NCBI GenBank assembly: GCA_910579735.1
Contig: CAJTUZ010000014.1
Coordinates: 29,553 to 93,552, forward strand
DNA from: an uncultured Lachnospiraceae bacterium
Lineage (GTDB): Bacteria > Bacillota > Clostridia > Lachnospirales > Lachnospiraceae
DNA: 64,000 nt
Direction of reading: 5' to 3'
Below, one piece after another: positions 54,440 through 63,663 of this stretch. Position numbers and translations under genes: made by a program. Numbering within the stretch: position 1 is the stretch's first letter; every line of letters starts with the position of its first letter. The notes beneath the pieces were generated by a model, which made no database searches, had not been told where the DNA came from, and saw only the letters and a list, made by a program, of their open reading frames with translations.

Positions 54440-55570
54440 ATGTATTTAATGTTAAAAGATACAAGCGTATTATATTTTGATCTGGAGGATTTTATCGTAG
54501 AGGTAATAAGAGAAGATCTACTCCCCTTCTGCCTGCGTTCCAACATTCGGAAATCTATAGTCATAAAAGACATCTTACATAATATCCAAGCAGTAAAAAA
54601 TTATCTGAGCAGTCGTGTCCTGTCTTTATCCCGTGATAATGCAAAGCAAATCTATGCAGCATTCCAAATCCCACAAATAGACACCATTGATAACAGAGTG
54701 AGTATCTGCATCAAATGCAGAGGCGTATCCATTCAGGACAGTTACTGGATCAAAGAAGATACCGAAGAAATATACTGGAAGAACGTTAATATCCGACAGA
54801 ACAAACTCTCTAATATCGTAGACGTCTCTTTGAGCGGATTTGACCCAACCATCACCACAAGCCGCATCTGTCCGGAATTAACGACCAAAGGTCTCTTTCG
54901 AAAAGGCTGGATCCATTTGGGCGATGATCTGTACATGCTCAAGTCTGACCGGACAAATAACTTTGTCAATACCAAGATGGAAATTCTGGCCTCCGATATT
55001 TTAGCCTGTTTTGAAAACGTAGTCGACAGCATTACTTATGTCGGCGATATTAAAGAAACCGCCGATGGTACGGAGTTTATCTCTATCTGCAAAAATTTCG
55101 TTGAGGAGCACTATTCTTTTGTTGAAGCCTGGGAAGTGATAGAATATGCCGCACGATGCCATATAGACTTTCGTTCTTACTGTCTTGATAAATGGGGGCA
55201 CATTTTTGCCAGTATCCCTGTGCTTGATTATATTATCATAAACACGGACAGACATACGCAAAATTACGGATTTTTTATGAACAATGATACGGGCGAGCTT
55301 GAAAGGATTGCCCCGCTGTTTGATTTTAACTGTGCTCTCGTTGCAGATTATTTCAACCGGGATGCAAGAGATACATTGAGCCAGATGTTTAACTCGGCTG
55401 AAACTTTAAGGGAACTGGCCTGTCAATTTCAGCCGCATGCAAACATTCAATTCAATGAACAGAAATTCTTCAGATTAATGGACAGAAACAAAGAATATGA
55501 ATATATCTTTGATAAAGTTTACGGAAGAATCCGGGAATTCCATTCTATCAAAATACACGAGATCCTATAA
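54440..55570 (+). CDS. Orphan HipA/CtkA-like kinase-fold protein
   Basis: 376 residues. The C-terminal half holds the HipA-type kinase core: DYIIINTDRHTQNYGFF (catalytic Asp and Asn, about 272-288) and PLFDFNCAL (metal-binding DFN, about 303). GWIHLGDDLYMLKSD (about 156) fits the nucleotide-binding strand with its lysine. The N-terminal 140 residues match nothing known to me. In HipBA systems the kinase phosphorylates glutamyl-tRNA synthetase; here no HipB-type antitoxin gene adjoins, so it is closer to stand-alone CtkA-like kinases. It is the only plus-strand gene in this part and lies just after tRNA-Leu, suggesting an inserted cargo gene. Confidence 0.8.
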   Translation: MYLMLKDTSVLYFDLEDFIVEVIREDLLPFCLRSNIRKSIVIKDILHNIQAVKNYLSSRVLSLSRDNAKQIYAAFQIPQIDTIDNRVSICIKCRGVSIQDSYWIKEDTEEIYWKNVNIRQNKLSNIVDVSLSGFDPTITTSRICPELTTKGLFRKGWIHLGDDLYMLKSDRTNNFVNTKMEILASDILACFENVVDSITYVGDIKETADGTEFISICKNFVEEHYSFVEAWEVIEYAARCHIDFRSYCLDKWGHIFASIPVLDYIIINTDRHTQNYGFFMNNDTGELERIAPLFDFNCALVADYFNRDARDTLSQMFNSAETLRELACQFQPHANIQFNEQKFFRLMDRNKEYEYIFDKVYGRIREFHSIKIHEIL

Positions 55571-55585
55571 ACGTCAAGTTTCTCT

Positions 55586-56848
55586 TTACCCCAGTTCTAT
55601 ATCAAAGCAATCCAAAGTCGCAAAATAGTCTTTGGGCGTCTCTGCTCTTCTGATCAGCGCGACACTGCCATCTTCTTTCAAAAGCAGTTCCGCTGATTTC
55701 AGTTTGCCATTATAATTATATCCCATGGCATATCCATGTGCCCCTGCATCATGAATAAACAGATAATCTCCTTTATCAATCTGCGGAAGCATCCTGTCAA
55801 TGGCAAATTTATCATTATTTTCGCACAGGGAACCCGTTACATCATACTGATGGTCACAGGGCGCATTCTCCTTACCAAGCACCGTAATGTGATGATACGC
55901 CCCATACATTGCCGGACGCATCAGATTAACCGCACAGGCGTCAACCCCGATATACTCTTTATGTGTGTGCTTCTCATGGATCGCTTTTGTAACAAGCGCT
56001 CCGTACGGCCCCATCATAAAACGCCCCATTTCGGTATAAATCGCCACATCTCCCATACCTGCCGGCTGTAATATTTTCTCATATACTTTCCGTACGCCTT
56101 CACCGATCGCCAGAATATCGTTCGGCTCCTGTTCCGGTTTGTAGGGAATCCCCACACCGCCCGAAAGGTTAACAAATGCAATATCAATGTCAAGCTCCGT
56201 ATGCAGTTTGACCGCCATCTCAAAAAGCTGGCCTGCAAGCTGCGGATAATACTCATTGGTTACGGTGTTGCTCGCCAAAAAGGCATGCAGTCCAAAACGC
56301 TTTACCCCTTTTTCTTTCAAAATACGGAATCCTTCAAACAACTGCTCTTTCGTAAACCCATATTTGGAATCGCCCGGGTTGTCCATGATACCGTTGCTCA
56401 TCTGAAAGATACCGCCGGGATTATATCGGCAGCTCATTGTTTCCGGCAGTTTTCCTAATATTTTTTCCAAAAAATCAATATGCGTAATATCATCCAGATT
56501 GATGATCGCACCTATTTCAGCGGCATATTCATAGTCTTCCGCCGGTGTGTCGTTGGAAGAAAACATAACATCTGTTCCTTTTATACCGACGGCATTACTT
56601 AACATCAGTTCCGTCAAAGATGAACAGTCGCATCCGCACCCGTATTCATGCAGAATTTTTATCAGAAACGGGTTTGGTGTCGCTTTCACCGCAAAATATT
56701 CTTTAAAACCTTTATTCCATGCAAAAGCTTTCTTTACTGCCTCTGCATTTTCCCGTATTCCCTTTTCGTCATACAGATAAAAAGGGGTCGGATATGTTTT
56801 CGAGATTTCCTCTATTTTTTCTTTTGTCACAAATGGCTGCTTCGTCAT
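55586..56848 (-). CDS. lysA: Diaminopimelate decarboxylase-family protein
   Basis: 420 residues of the fold III PLP decarboxylases. The Schiff-base lysine is in EYFAVKATPNPFLIKIL (about residue 54). NLSGGVGIPYKP is the phosphate-binding glycine loop, MGRFMMGPYGALV and DACAVNLMRPAMYGAYHHI follow, and VTGSLCENNDKFA contains the conserved C/E of the active site. Converts meso-DAP to lysine; related carboxynorspermidine decarboxylase cannot be fully excluded. It stands alone. Confidence 0.85.
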   Translation of the reverse strand: MTKQPFVTKEKIEEISKTYPTPFYLYDEKGIRENAEAVKKAFAWNKGFKEYFAVKATPNPFLIKILHEYGCGCDCSSLTELMLSNAVGIKGTDVMFSSNDTPAEDYEYAAEIGAIINLDDITHIDFLEKILGKLPETMSCRYNPGGIFQMSNGIMDNPGDSKYGFTKEQLFEGFRILKEKGVKRFGLHAFLASNTVTNEYYPQLAGQLFEMAVKLHTELDIDIAFVNLSGGVGIPYKPEQEPNDILAIGEGVRKVYEKILQPAGMGDVAIYTEMGRFMMGPYGALVTKAIHEKHTHKEYIGVDACAVNLMRPAMYGAYHHITVLGKENAPCDHQYDVTGSLCENNDKFAIDRMLPQIDKGDYLFIHDAGAHGYAMGYNYNGKLKSAELLLKEDGSVALIRRAETPKDYFATLDCFDIELG

Positions 56849-56928
56849 TGGTAGATCTGCTCCTTTACGTTAGATTTCTTTGATGAAGGTTCTTATCCTA
56901 TATTTTCTAAGAATCTTTTATGGCATCT

Positions 56929-56934
56929 ATTGTA
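56929..56934 (-). promoter_or_regulatory. Possible extended -10 of lysA
   Basis: Minus-strand TGCTACAAT (TACAAT at 56929-56934), about 80 bp before the ATG; weak -35. Confidence 0.4.
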
Positions 56935-56987
56935 GCATTACCATCTTCCATTTGTAAATATGATTATTGTCATAACAGTAATTCTAT

Positions 56988-57671
56988 TTACGAATCAATA
57001 TCTTCAATCTGCCAGTCTATTGGAGAAACACCGTTTGCCTCCAAAAATTCATTGGCTTTACTGAAATGCCTGCACCCGAAAAAACCACGATACGCGGATA
57101 ACGGACTTGGATGGGGTGCTTTTAATATCAAGTGTTTTGGATTCGTCAGCATGGGAATTTTGCTCTGTGCCGGACGTCCCCACAATAAATATACAATCGG
57201 CCGGTCCTGCGCATTTACAGCCTGAATAACCGCATCGGTAAACTGTTCCCAGCCTTTTCCCTGATGCGAATTGGCCTGATGCGCCCGTACCGTCAATACG
57301 GTATTTAAAAGCAGGACTCCCTGATCGGCCCACTTTTGTAAGTATCCGTTATTTGGAATAGAACATCCCAGGTCATCATGCAGTTCCTGATAAATGTTCT
57401 GTAAAGAAGGCGGCAGTTCCTTCTGGTCAGGCAGTACGGAAAAACTCATTCCATGTGCCTGATGCTCATTATGATACGGATCCTGTCCAAGCAGCAATAC
57501 TTTAACATTCTCAAGCGGCGTAAAATGAAACGCATTAAATATATCATCCGCCGGCGGATAAACTATCACTTTACTGTATTCTTCTTTTATAAATCGATAA
57601 AGCTGTCCGTAATAAGGCTTCCTAAACTCTTCATTTAACGCTTTCGCCCAGTCGTTGCTCAGCATTGCCAT
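56988..57671 (-). CDS. ung: Uracil-DNA glycosylase
   Basis: 227 residues of family 1. VLLLGQDPYHNEHQAHGMSFSV has the catalytic Asp and water-activating region, and HPSPLSAYRGFFGCRHF the Leu-intercalation loop. It removes uracil from DNA. GGAGGAAG precedes the ATG. Confidence 0.96.
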   Translation of the reverse strand: MAMLSNDWAKALNEEFRKPYYGQLYRFIKEEYSKVIVYPPADDIFNAFHFTPLENVKVLLLGQDPYHNEHQAHGMSFSVLPDQKELPPSLQNIYQELHDDLGCSIPNNGYLQKWADQGVLLLNTVLTVRAHQANSHQGKGWEQFTDAVIQAVNAQDRPIVYLLWGRPAQSKIPMLTNPKHLILKAPHPSPLSAYRGFFGCRHFSKANEFLEANGVSPIDWQIEDIDS

Positions 57672-57776
57672 ACTGCTTCCTCCTTTTGTCTGTGTCTGTT
57701 CATGTCCCTCTTCTTACATAAGAGAAGCACTGAAAATATTACGTTTCAATGCCTTCCCGAAATTTATGCAGATATT

Positions 57777-58538
57777 TTATATTCTGACGGACACGCCCTT
57801 TTCCTTTAAGAATTTTTTTAAATCACGAATCTCCATCTCTTTGAAATGAAACAGGGAAGCGGCTAACGCCGCATCGGCCATCCCCTGTGTAAAAGCCTCG
57901 TAAAAATGCTCCATTGTTCCTGCGCCGCCGGAAGCGATCACCGGAACAGATACGTTCTGCGCAATGATTTTTGTAAGTTCCAGATCATACCCTTCTTTTG
58001 TGCCATCCCCGTCCATGCTCGTCAAAAGAATCTCTCCGGCTCCCAGCGCATTTGCCTTCATTGCCCATTCAACGGCATCGATCCCCATATCGATGCGTCC
58101 TCCGTTTTTATAAATATTCCAGCCACTGCCATCCGGGCGTCTTTTGGCATCAATTGCAACGACAACGCACTGGCTCCCGAACTTATCCGCCGCATCGGCT
58201 ATCAGATTGGGATTCATGATCGCCGCAGAATTGACGGATACCTTATCGGCACCCTCCCGCAGAATTGCCTTAAAGTCCTCTACGGTCCTGATACCGCCTC
58301 CAACCGTAAACGGAATAAAAACCCGCTCGGCCACCCGCCTTACCATTTCCACTGCCGTCTCTCTGGCATCTGATGAAGCCGTAATATCCAGAAAAACCAG
58401 TTCATCTGCACCGGACCTGTCATAAGCCGCACCGACCTCTGCCGGATCACCCGCATCTTTAAAATTAATAAAATTGACGCCTTTTACAACTCTGCCATCT
58501 TTCACATCCAGACAGGGAATGATTCTTTTCGTATGCAT
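57777..58538 (-). CDS. hisF: Imidazole glycerol phosphate synthase cyclase subunit
   Basis: 253 residues, a TIM barrel. [19 protein letters not shown] holds the catalytic Asp11; [13 protein letters not shown] and [17 protein letters not shown] are the phosphate sites. It works with HisH in histidine and purine-precursor formation. It overlaps hisH by one base (TGATG). Other his genes are not nearby. Confidence 0.96.
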   Translation of the reverse strand: MHTKRIIPCLDVKDGRVVKGVNFINFKDAGDPAEVGAAYDRSGADELVFLDITASSDARETAVEMVRRVAERVFIPFTVGGGIRTVEDFKAILREGADKVSVNSAAIMNPNLIADAADKFGSQCVVVAIDAKRRPDGSGWNIYKNGGRIDMGIDAVEWAMKANALGAGEILLTSMDGDGTKEGYDLELTKIIAQNVSVPVIASGGAGTMEHFYEAFTQGMADAALAASLFHFKEMEIRDLKKFLKEKGVSVRI

Positions 58539-59179
58539 CAGCTATTTCCTCCGTCTTCTTCCTGACAGTCTGAAGGAATATCCAGAAAGTTCTTCAAAAT
58601 CGTCATTCCTACATCTGAACTCTTCTCAGGATGGAACTGACAGGCAAAAATATGATCTTTCTCTACGGAAGCATGAATCAAAACGCCGTATTCTGCAGTC
58701 GCCTTCACAATTTCCGGTTCGGCCGCCTGCAGATAATAAGAATGGACAAAATATACATAAGAATTCTCCGGTATATTCCGAAACAGTCTGCCTTTTGCCG
58801 GATATTTCAGCGAATTCCAGCCAATATGAGGAATTTTCAGATTTTTTTCTTCCGGAATCCTCAGAATTCTGCCCGGCAAAAGTCCAAGTCCTTCTACTCC
58901 AATGCTTTCTTCACTACTTTCAAATAACAGCTGTAACCCTAAACATATTCCCAAAAAAGGCGTTTTTCTTTCTGCAGCTTCACGGATCACCTCTACGAGG
59001 CCATACTTATGCAATTTCCCCATAGCGTCACCAAAAGCCCCCACTCCCGGTAAAATCACATGATCTGCGGAGAGGATTTCTTTCGGATTTCTGCTTATTA
59101 TAACATTTTGGCCCAGCGCCAGAACTGCCTTTTCCACACTTTTGATATTGCCGGCATCATAATCAATTATTGCTACCAT
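58538..59179 (-). CDS. hisH: Imidazole glycerol phosphate synthase glutaminase subunit
   Basis: 213 residues. Class I amidotransferase triad: [18 protein letters not shown] (Cys) and [14 protein letters not shown] (His, Glu). It supplies ammonia to HisF. The ATG at 59179 is 8 nt after AAGGG; the one at 59185 is too close. Confidence 0.95.
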   Translation of the reverse strand: MVAIIDYDAGNIKSVEKAVLALGQNVIISRNPKEILSADHVILPGVGAFGDAMGKLHKYGLVEVIREAAERKTPFLGICLGLQLLFESSEESIGVEGLGLLPGRILRIPEEKNLKIPHIGWNSLKYPAKGRLFRNIPENSYVYFVHSYYLQAAEPEIVKATAEYGVLIHASVEKDHIFACQFHPEKSSDVGMTILKNFLDIPSDCQEEDGGNS

Positions 59180-59231
59180 CGTCATTTCCCTTTATACGAT
59201 AACAGTCTGTCTATTCTGACCGTTACTGCTA

Positions 59232-61805
59232 TCAGTTGTCCTGATGAATCTCTACCGAAACAGGCTCGATATATTTTATTTCATCTTCGCCGGATTCCGT
59301 ACCGGCATTTCCGTCTATACCGGCATCCGCATGATCATCTGCTGCGGCCGTATCGCCCATATCCGTACCGGTATCCGATCCCGTCTCTCCCTGTAGGATC
59401 GTTTCTTCTCCGACAGGCATATCCGCTGTTTCATCCGGCAGGCTATCCAATATCTCCTGCTCTTCCGGTAAAACATCCTGCATGCCTTCATCTTCTGCTG
59501 CAGCGCTGTTATCCAATGCTCCTGTTCCGTATACAATGGATGCCAGTTTTTGAGTATAAGCAACATCATCTTCGGAAGAAATGATATCCATAACATCTGT
59601 TTCATAAAGTGCATACTGTTCTGCCAGAACGGCCAGTATTTCATTATAAACATTTGTAATCTCATTTGTTACATGATACTGCTCTGCCTCAGGCAGCAAC
59701 TCATAATACAATGCCACGCCCTGCACTAACGTATTCAGGGTCGTCAACTCATCAGCCCCCATTTTCTGACAGGTTCTGTAAGATTCCAGTTTTCTTTCCA
59801 GCTTCAGAATCGTGGTACTCTTATGTAAAAGAAGCGCTTCTTCTTCATTTAAGTCTTTACCGTAAAGCAGATCGAAGGTCTGGCCGTAATTGCCCATATC
59901 GTATGCCACTCTCGCATCCCTCTTCTGCAAATACCCCGGTACGATCGTCGAACAGATATAGATTCCAAAGAACAGGGTCATACAGAAAAGAATAACAGGC
60001 GCTACCTTTTTCTTTGATAACTTCTTGCCGCCGCTTTCTTTCTCTGTTTCAGCATCTTTTACCTTTACTTTTTTCTCTTTTTTGGGTTTCTTTTTCTTAG
60101 CGGCTTTTTCGTCCTCTTCACCTTCTTCTTTATTCGCCGCTTTCTTACCCTTTTTATCTTTTTCTTTCTTTTTCTTTTCTTTTTTGCCTTTTTTATTTTT
60201 ATTATCTTCAGCGCTTAATTCTTCCAGAAGTTCCGTATTCTCATCCGCTGACGCTTTACCGGCCTCATCTTCATCTTCCTCATCTGTTTCTGTCATAAAT
60301 GCAAGAAATCTTGCAAATGCTCCCGGTTTCTTCTCTGTATTGGTTTCTTCTCCGGTTTCGGAAGCGCCACCGCCTTCTGTTTCTGAAGGATTATCCTTCA
60401 TTTTGTCTTTTTTCCGGCTCCGTTTCTTTCTTTCTTTCTTTTTCTTCTTTTTGCCTTCGGCCGGCGGTTCCTCTTCCGCAGCAGTTTCCTCTTCAAAAAC
60501 AGTGTCTGCCAGCGTATCTTCCTGCGCTGAAGAATCCGACACGCTTTCTAACAGTGCAAGCATTTCATCATCGATCTCTCCGCTCTGTTCAGATTGATCC
60601 AAAAGATCATGTATCTCTGCAAGATCATCTTCCATACCGCTCTCATCCAATGAAAAATCATCCCCCATGTCGGCTAATCCTGTATCGTCCAATTCCATAT
60701 CATCCGACTCCGGTTCCGCCAAAAGCATATCATCCAATCCCAGCTCTTCCAGCAAAGCATCATCCGCATTAGCATCATCCATTCCTGCCCCTTCCAAGGC
60801 TGATGCATCCAAATCAAGACCCTCCAGATCCAAATCATCCAGTCCATCGGAAGCCGTCTGTTCCAAGCCATCCAAACCGGATTCATCCAACACAAGATCG
60901 TCTATTCCGGACTCTTCCAACGCCAGATCATCCATGCCGGACTCTTCTATTGACAGATCTGACAGATCATCCATTCCCAGGCTGTCTGCTGCTGTATCAT
61001 CCAATCCAAGACCTCCAAGCAGATCATCACCCGCCCCGGTATCGTCCAACGCCAGATCGTCCAGCGTAAATTCATCCGAACCCGCATCCTGCAGATCAAG
61101 ACCGCCAAGCAAATCGTCGCTCATGTCCGTATCCTCCAGTGCAAGATCACTCAATTCAAGCTCTTCAGAAGAATCCGTATCATTCATATTCAGACCATTG
61201 AGCAGATCATCATTCATATCTGCATCCGGTTCTTCCAATGCCAGATCATTCAGGCCGAGCTCATCCAACGAAAGTTCATCCGATTGTGCATCGGATACGG
61301 ACTCATCTGCCGATATCTCTTCTATAGCAGATGCTTCCAGCGTCAGATCATTCAGTCCAAGATCCTCTAACGATAATTCATCCATATCACCGCCGACTGG
61401 TATTACATCCTCCGCATCGGAGCCTTCCAATGAAAAATCATCTGTTATTCCATCAAACGCTGCATTTTCACTTTCCAAGGATGATATATCCATTCCTATA
61501 TCGTCACTACCAGAAATATCACTTGTTATCGAAATATCAGAAGAAGATATTCCCGTTCCATCTTCATTTTCATCCAGATTATCAACCATGGAGGCCAACA
61601 TAGCTTCCATGGATTTCATATCATCGGCAGCCGCCGTGTCGCGTTCTCCTATAGTCGGCAGATCCTGTTCCGGTTCCTCACCCGATAACATTGCGATAGC
61701 GCTTTTCTGTCTTTCGGCATTCGCTTCCGCATTAGAAGGTGTGGCAACTTCGCCATTCATCATAGACTGTAACAAACTCTCTAAATATTCTTCACTTGAA
61801 CTCAT
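59232..61805 (-). CDS. Large acidic/basic low-complexity membrane protein of unknown function
   Basis: 857 residues in clear blocks. Residues 1-80 begin MSSSEEYLESLLQSMMNGEV. Residues 90-435 are extremely acidic, made of irregular repeats such as DELSLDELGLNDLALEEPD and SGMDDLALEESGIDDLVLD. Two lysine tracts (about 447-470 and 530-597) alternate with acidic pieces. One membrane helix (APVILFCMTLFFGIYICSTIVP, about 600-622) follows, then an outer helical domain (about 630-760) and a Glu/Asp/Thr-rich tail. Basic residues before the helix place the acidic part in the cytoplasm. I recognise no family. GGAGAG precedes the ATG; the Sir2-like gene is 66 bp upstream and hisH 52 bp downstream. Confidence 0.75.
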   Translation of the reverse strand: MSSSEEYLESLLQSMMNGEVATPSNAEANAERQKSAIAMLSGEEPEQDLPTIGERDTAAADDMKSMEAMLASMVDNLDENEDGTGISSSDISITSDISGSDDIGMDISSLESENAAFDGITDDFSLEGSDAEDVIPVGGDMDELSLEDLGLNDLTLEASAIEEISADESVSDAQSDELSLDELGLNDLALEEPDADMNDDLLNGLNMNDTDSSEELELSDLALEDTDMSDDLLGGLDLQDAGSDEFTLDDLALDDTGAGDDLLGGLGLDDTAADSLGMDDLSDLSIEESGMDDLALEESGIDDLVLDESGLDGLEQTASDGLDDLDLEGLDLDASALEGAGMDDANADDALLEELGLDDMLLAEPESDDMELDDTGLADMGDDFSLDESGMEDDLAEIHDLLDQSEQSGEIDDEMLALLESVSDSSAQEDTLADTVFEEETAAEEEPPAEGKKKKKKERKKRSRKKDKMKDNPSETEGGGASETGEETNTEKKPGAFARFLAFMTETDEEDEDEAGKASADENTELLEELSAEDNKNKKGKKEKKKKEKDKKGKKAANKEEGEEDEKAAKKKKPKKEKKVKVKDAETEKESGGKKLSKKKVAPVILFCMTLFFGIYICSTIVPGYLQKRDARVAYDMGNYGQTFDLLYGKDLNEEEALLLHKSTTILKLERKLESYRTCQKMGADELTTLNTLVQGVALYYELLPEAEQYHVTNEITNVYNEILAVLAEQYALYETDVMDIISSEDDVAYTQKLASIVYGTGALDNSAAAEDEGMQDVLPEEQEILDSLPDETADMPVGEETILQGETGSDTGTDMGDTAAADDHADAGIDGNAGTESGEDEIKYIEPVSVEIHQDN

Positions 61806-61871
61806 AGTCTCTCTCCAAATAATAGTTTATACTCAGATGCAGTTCCGATTGGAACCTTTTCTGTTATTTTA

Positions 61872-62696
61872 TCACATACAGTCGTATTTAACAAATCCAT
61901 TTGCTAAAAAACTGATGGAATTTTCTTTTATTCCAAGTCCTCTGCCGCCCATTTTTTCGCCAAGCTGATAAAAGGAAGAATGTATACGATATAAAAAAGA
62001 TTTATGATTGTAATAAATAATCTTTTCAAAAGGCCATCTGATAAGCGTTGGAATCTGCATGCCTGCTCCAAGTTCAATAACACATAATTTTTTATTAACG
62101 GTTCCCTGAATCCATTTCGTATATTTCTCCCATTGCGGCAAATACCCTTCCTGTGCATACTTTTTTGCGCCGATTTGATTAAATTTCAAACTCTCCCCGC
62201 ACTTCCTGCATTTCGGTTCCTGTATTGCATCTAATGGCTTCTTTTTATCAAAATACGCCTCCACATCAGAAGATAGTTTCTCATCAATATCATATAATTC
62301 CCCGCTGCAATTACAGTCACACTGCATCCGGGAAAATCCTCCGCAAGGCGTCACGATCCGGTCTTTTTGAAATGAATAACGGTATATGTAATCATCTATT
62401 GCCGCAGAAAGAATAAAATAATTTTGTCCCTCAATAATTTCCTGCAGTGTTTTATAAGCCTGCTCAAGGCGCTTATCCGGAATCTGCATCAACGCTGTTT
62501 TATATAAAAACGGAATTACCCACTGATACTCTTCTCTTTCATCCAATTCATCTGCTATCTCATTCCATCTCTCATTCTGCTGCAGCATATCCCAGTTATA
62601 TTGGAATTCTTCTCCGATACCTACCAGTACCATTTCCGATTCTCTGGAGTCTGCATACAGTTTCGATAACGTATGTTCCATAATATTCTTCTGCAC
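61872..62696 (-). CDS. Degenerate Sir2-like protein
   Basis: 274 residues. Parts resemble Sir2 NAD-binding proteins of Firmicutes: EMVLVGIGEEFQ (in place of GAGIS), NYFILSAAIDDYIY (NxD replaced by AID), a four-cysteine zinc site (MQCDCNC and CRKCGESL), and VIELGAGMQIPTLIRWPFEKIIYYN near the C-terminus. Because the NAD and catalytic motifs are altered, deacetylase activity is doubtful. GTG 62696 (AAAGG 10 nt before) or ATG 62681 may start it. It lies behind the cheV terminator and before the acidic protein gene. Confidence 0.6.
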   Translation of the reverse strand: MQKNIMEHTLSKLYADSRESEMVLVGIGEEFQYNWDMLQQNERWNEIADELDEREEYQWVIPFLYKTALMQIPDKRLEQAYKTLQEIIEGQNYFILSAAIDDYIYRYSFQKDRIVTPCGGFSRMQCDCNCSGELYDIDEKLSSDVEAYFDKKKPLDAIQEPKCRKCGESLKFNQIGAKKYAQEGYLPQWEKYTKWIQGTVNKKLCVIELGAGMQIPTLIRWPFEKIIYYNHKSFLYRIHSSFYQLGEKMGGRGLGIKENSISFLANGFVKYDCM

Positions 62697-62728
62697 TCAC
62701 TTTCTACCTTTTGGATAAGCTAAGCAAA

Positions 62729-62746
62729 AGCCGGGAAATCCCGGCT
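62729..62746 (-). terminator. cheV terminator
   Basis: AGCCGGGA and TCCCGGCT with a 2-nt loop, followed by TTTTGC on the minus strand, 11 bp after the stop codon. The T-run is short. Confidence 0.6.
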
Positions 62747-62757
62747 CCTGTCTTGTT

Positions 62758-63654
62758 TTATTCTAATACCAACCGATCGACTACTCTGACCAGATTACCG
62801 ATCTCCGGCTTTGAAAGCTGTGCATCCGCTCCCAATGCCTCTCCTTTTCTCTTCATCTCATCATTTACAAGAGAAGAAAAAATAACAACCGGAATATTTT
62901 TTGTTTCATCATCTTCTTTGATTAATTTGGTCAGCCTGTGTCCATCCATAATAGGCATTTCAATATCGGTAATAATACATTGTACATGCTCTCTCAATGT
63001 ACCTTCACGTTTGCAGTCCTGCACGACTTCATATGCCTGCTGGCCATTTTCAGTATGGATCAGATTCGTGTATCCTGCTTTGTGAAGCGAATCTACAATT
63101 AATTTGTTTAATAATGGAGAATCTTCCGCAATAAGGATCGGAACATCATATCTTCCTCTTTCTCCCAACTCATCTATATCTGTCATTTTCAAACCGGTTT
63201 CAGGATTGATATCCGTCATGATCTTTTCAAAATCCAAAATAATGATCAGTCTTCCATCCAGTTTTATAATACCCGTGGAAATCCCTTCTTCTGTAGAAGA
63301 AACCGTAGAGTCCGGTTTAATGATATCTTTCCATGATACTCTATGTATGCCTACAACAGAATCTACATGGAATGCAACATCAAGTTTGTTAAAATTCGTA
63401 ATAATAAACAGACCTCCTGCCTGTGATACCCCGCGCTGTAAACAGTTTTTCAGATCGATGGCCGTAATCATCGTATCACGCGGCATAAAAATTCCTTCAA
63501 TGCTCGGATGTGCATTCGGTACAGGCGTCACATCCTGATAATTGATGATCTCTTTAATCTTCGCCACATTGATACCATAAGCATTCCCATCAAGTTTGAA
63601 TTCGAGTACTTCCAATTCATTTGTTCCGTTTTCAAGCAGAATTTTTGTATCCAT
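62758..63654 (-). CDS. cheV: Chemotaxis coupling protein CheV
   Basis: 298 residues. CheW-like domain at about 10-155 (YGINVAKIKEIINYQDVTPVPNAHPSIEGIFMPR), then a receiver domain at about 170-295 with VPILIAEDSPLL (acidic pocket), ITDIEMPIMDG (phosphoacceptor Asp) and VIFSSLVN, SKPEI. CheV couples receptors to CheA and adapts the signal. GAGGTG is 6 nt before the ATG at 63654. Confidence 0.95.
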   Translation of the reverse strand: MDTKILLENGTNELEVLEFKLDGNAYGINVAKIKEIINYQDVTPVPNAHPSIEGIFMPRDTMITAIDLKNCLQRGVSQAGGLFIITNFNKLDVAFHVDSVVGIHRVSWKDIIKPDSTVSSTEEGISTGIIKLDGRLIIILDFEKIMTDINPETGLKMTDIDELGERGRYDVPILIAEDSPLLNKLIVDSLHKAGYTNLIHTENGQQAYEVVQDCKREGTLREHVQCIITDIEMPIMDGHRLTKLIKEDDETKNIPVVIFSSLVNDEMKRKGEALGADAQLSKPEIGNLVRVVDRLVLE

Positions 63655-63663
63655 GTAATCCAC

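Noticed and set aside
54171..55586. attL/attR duplication of the tRNA-Leu 3' end
   Set aside because: No second copy of the tRNA end was found by eye in the window and no integrase gene is present.
60667..61968. Long serine-rich open frame (433 codons) on the plus strand
   Set aside because: It is the antisense of the acidic repeat block; Asp/Leu/Glu codons read backwards give Ser/Pro/Lys runs. No ribosome site and composition is unnatural.
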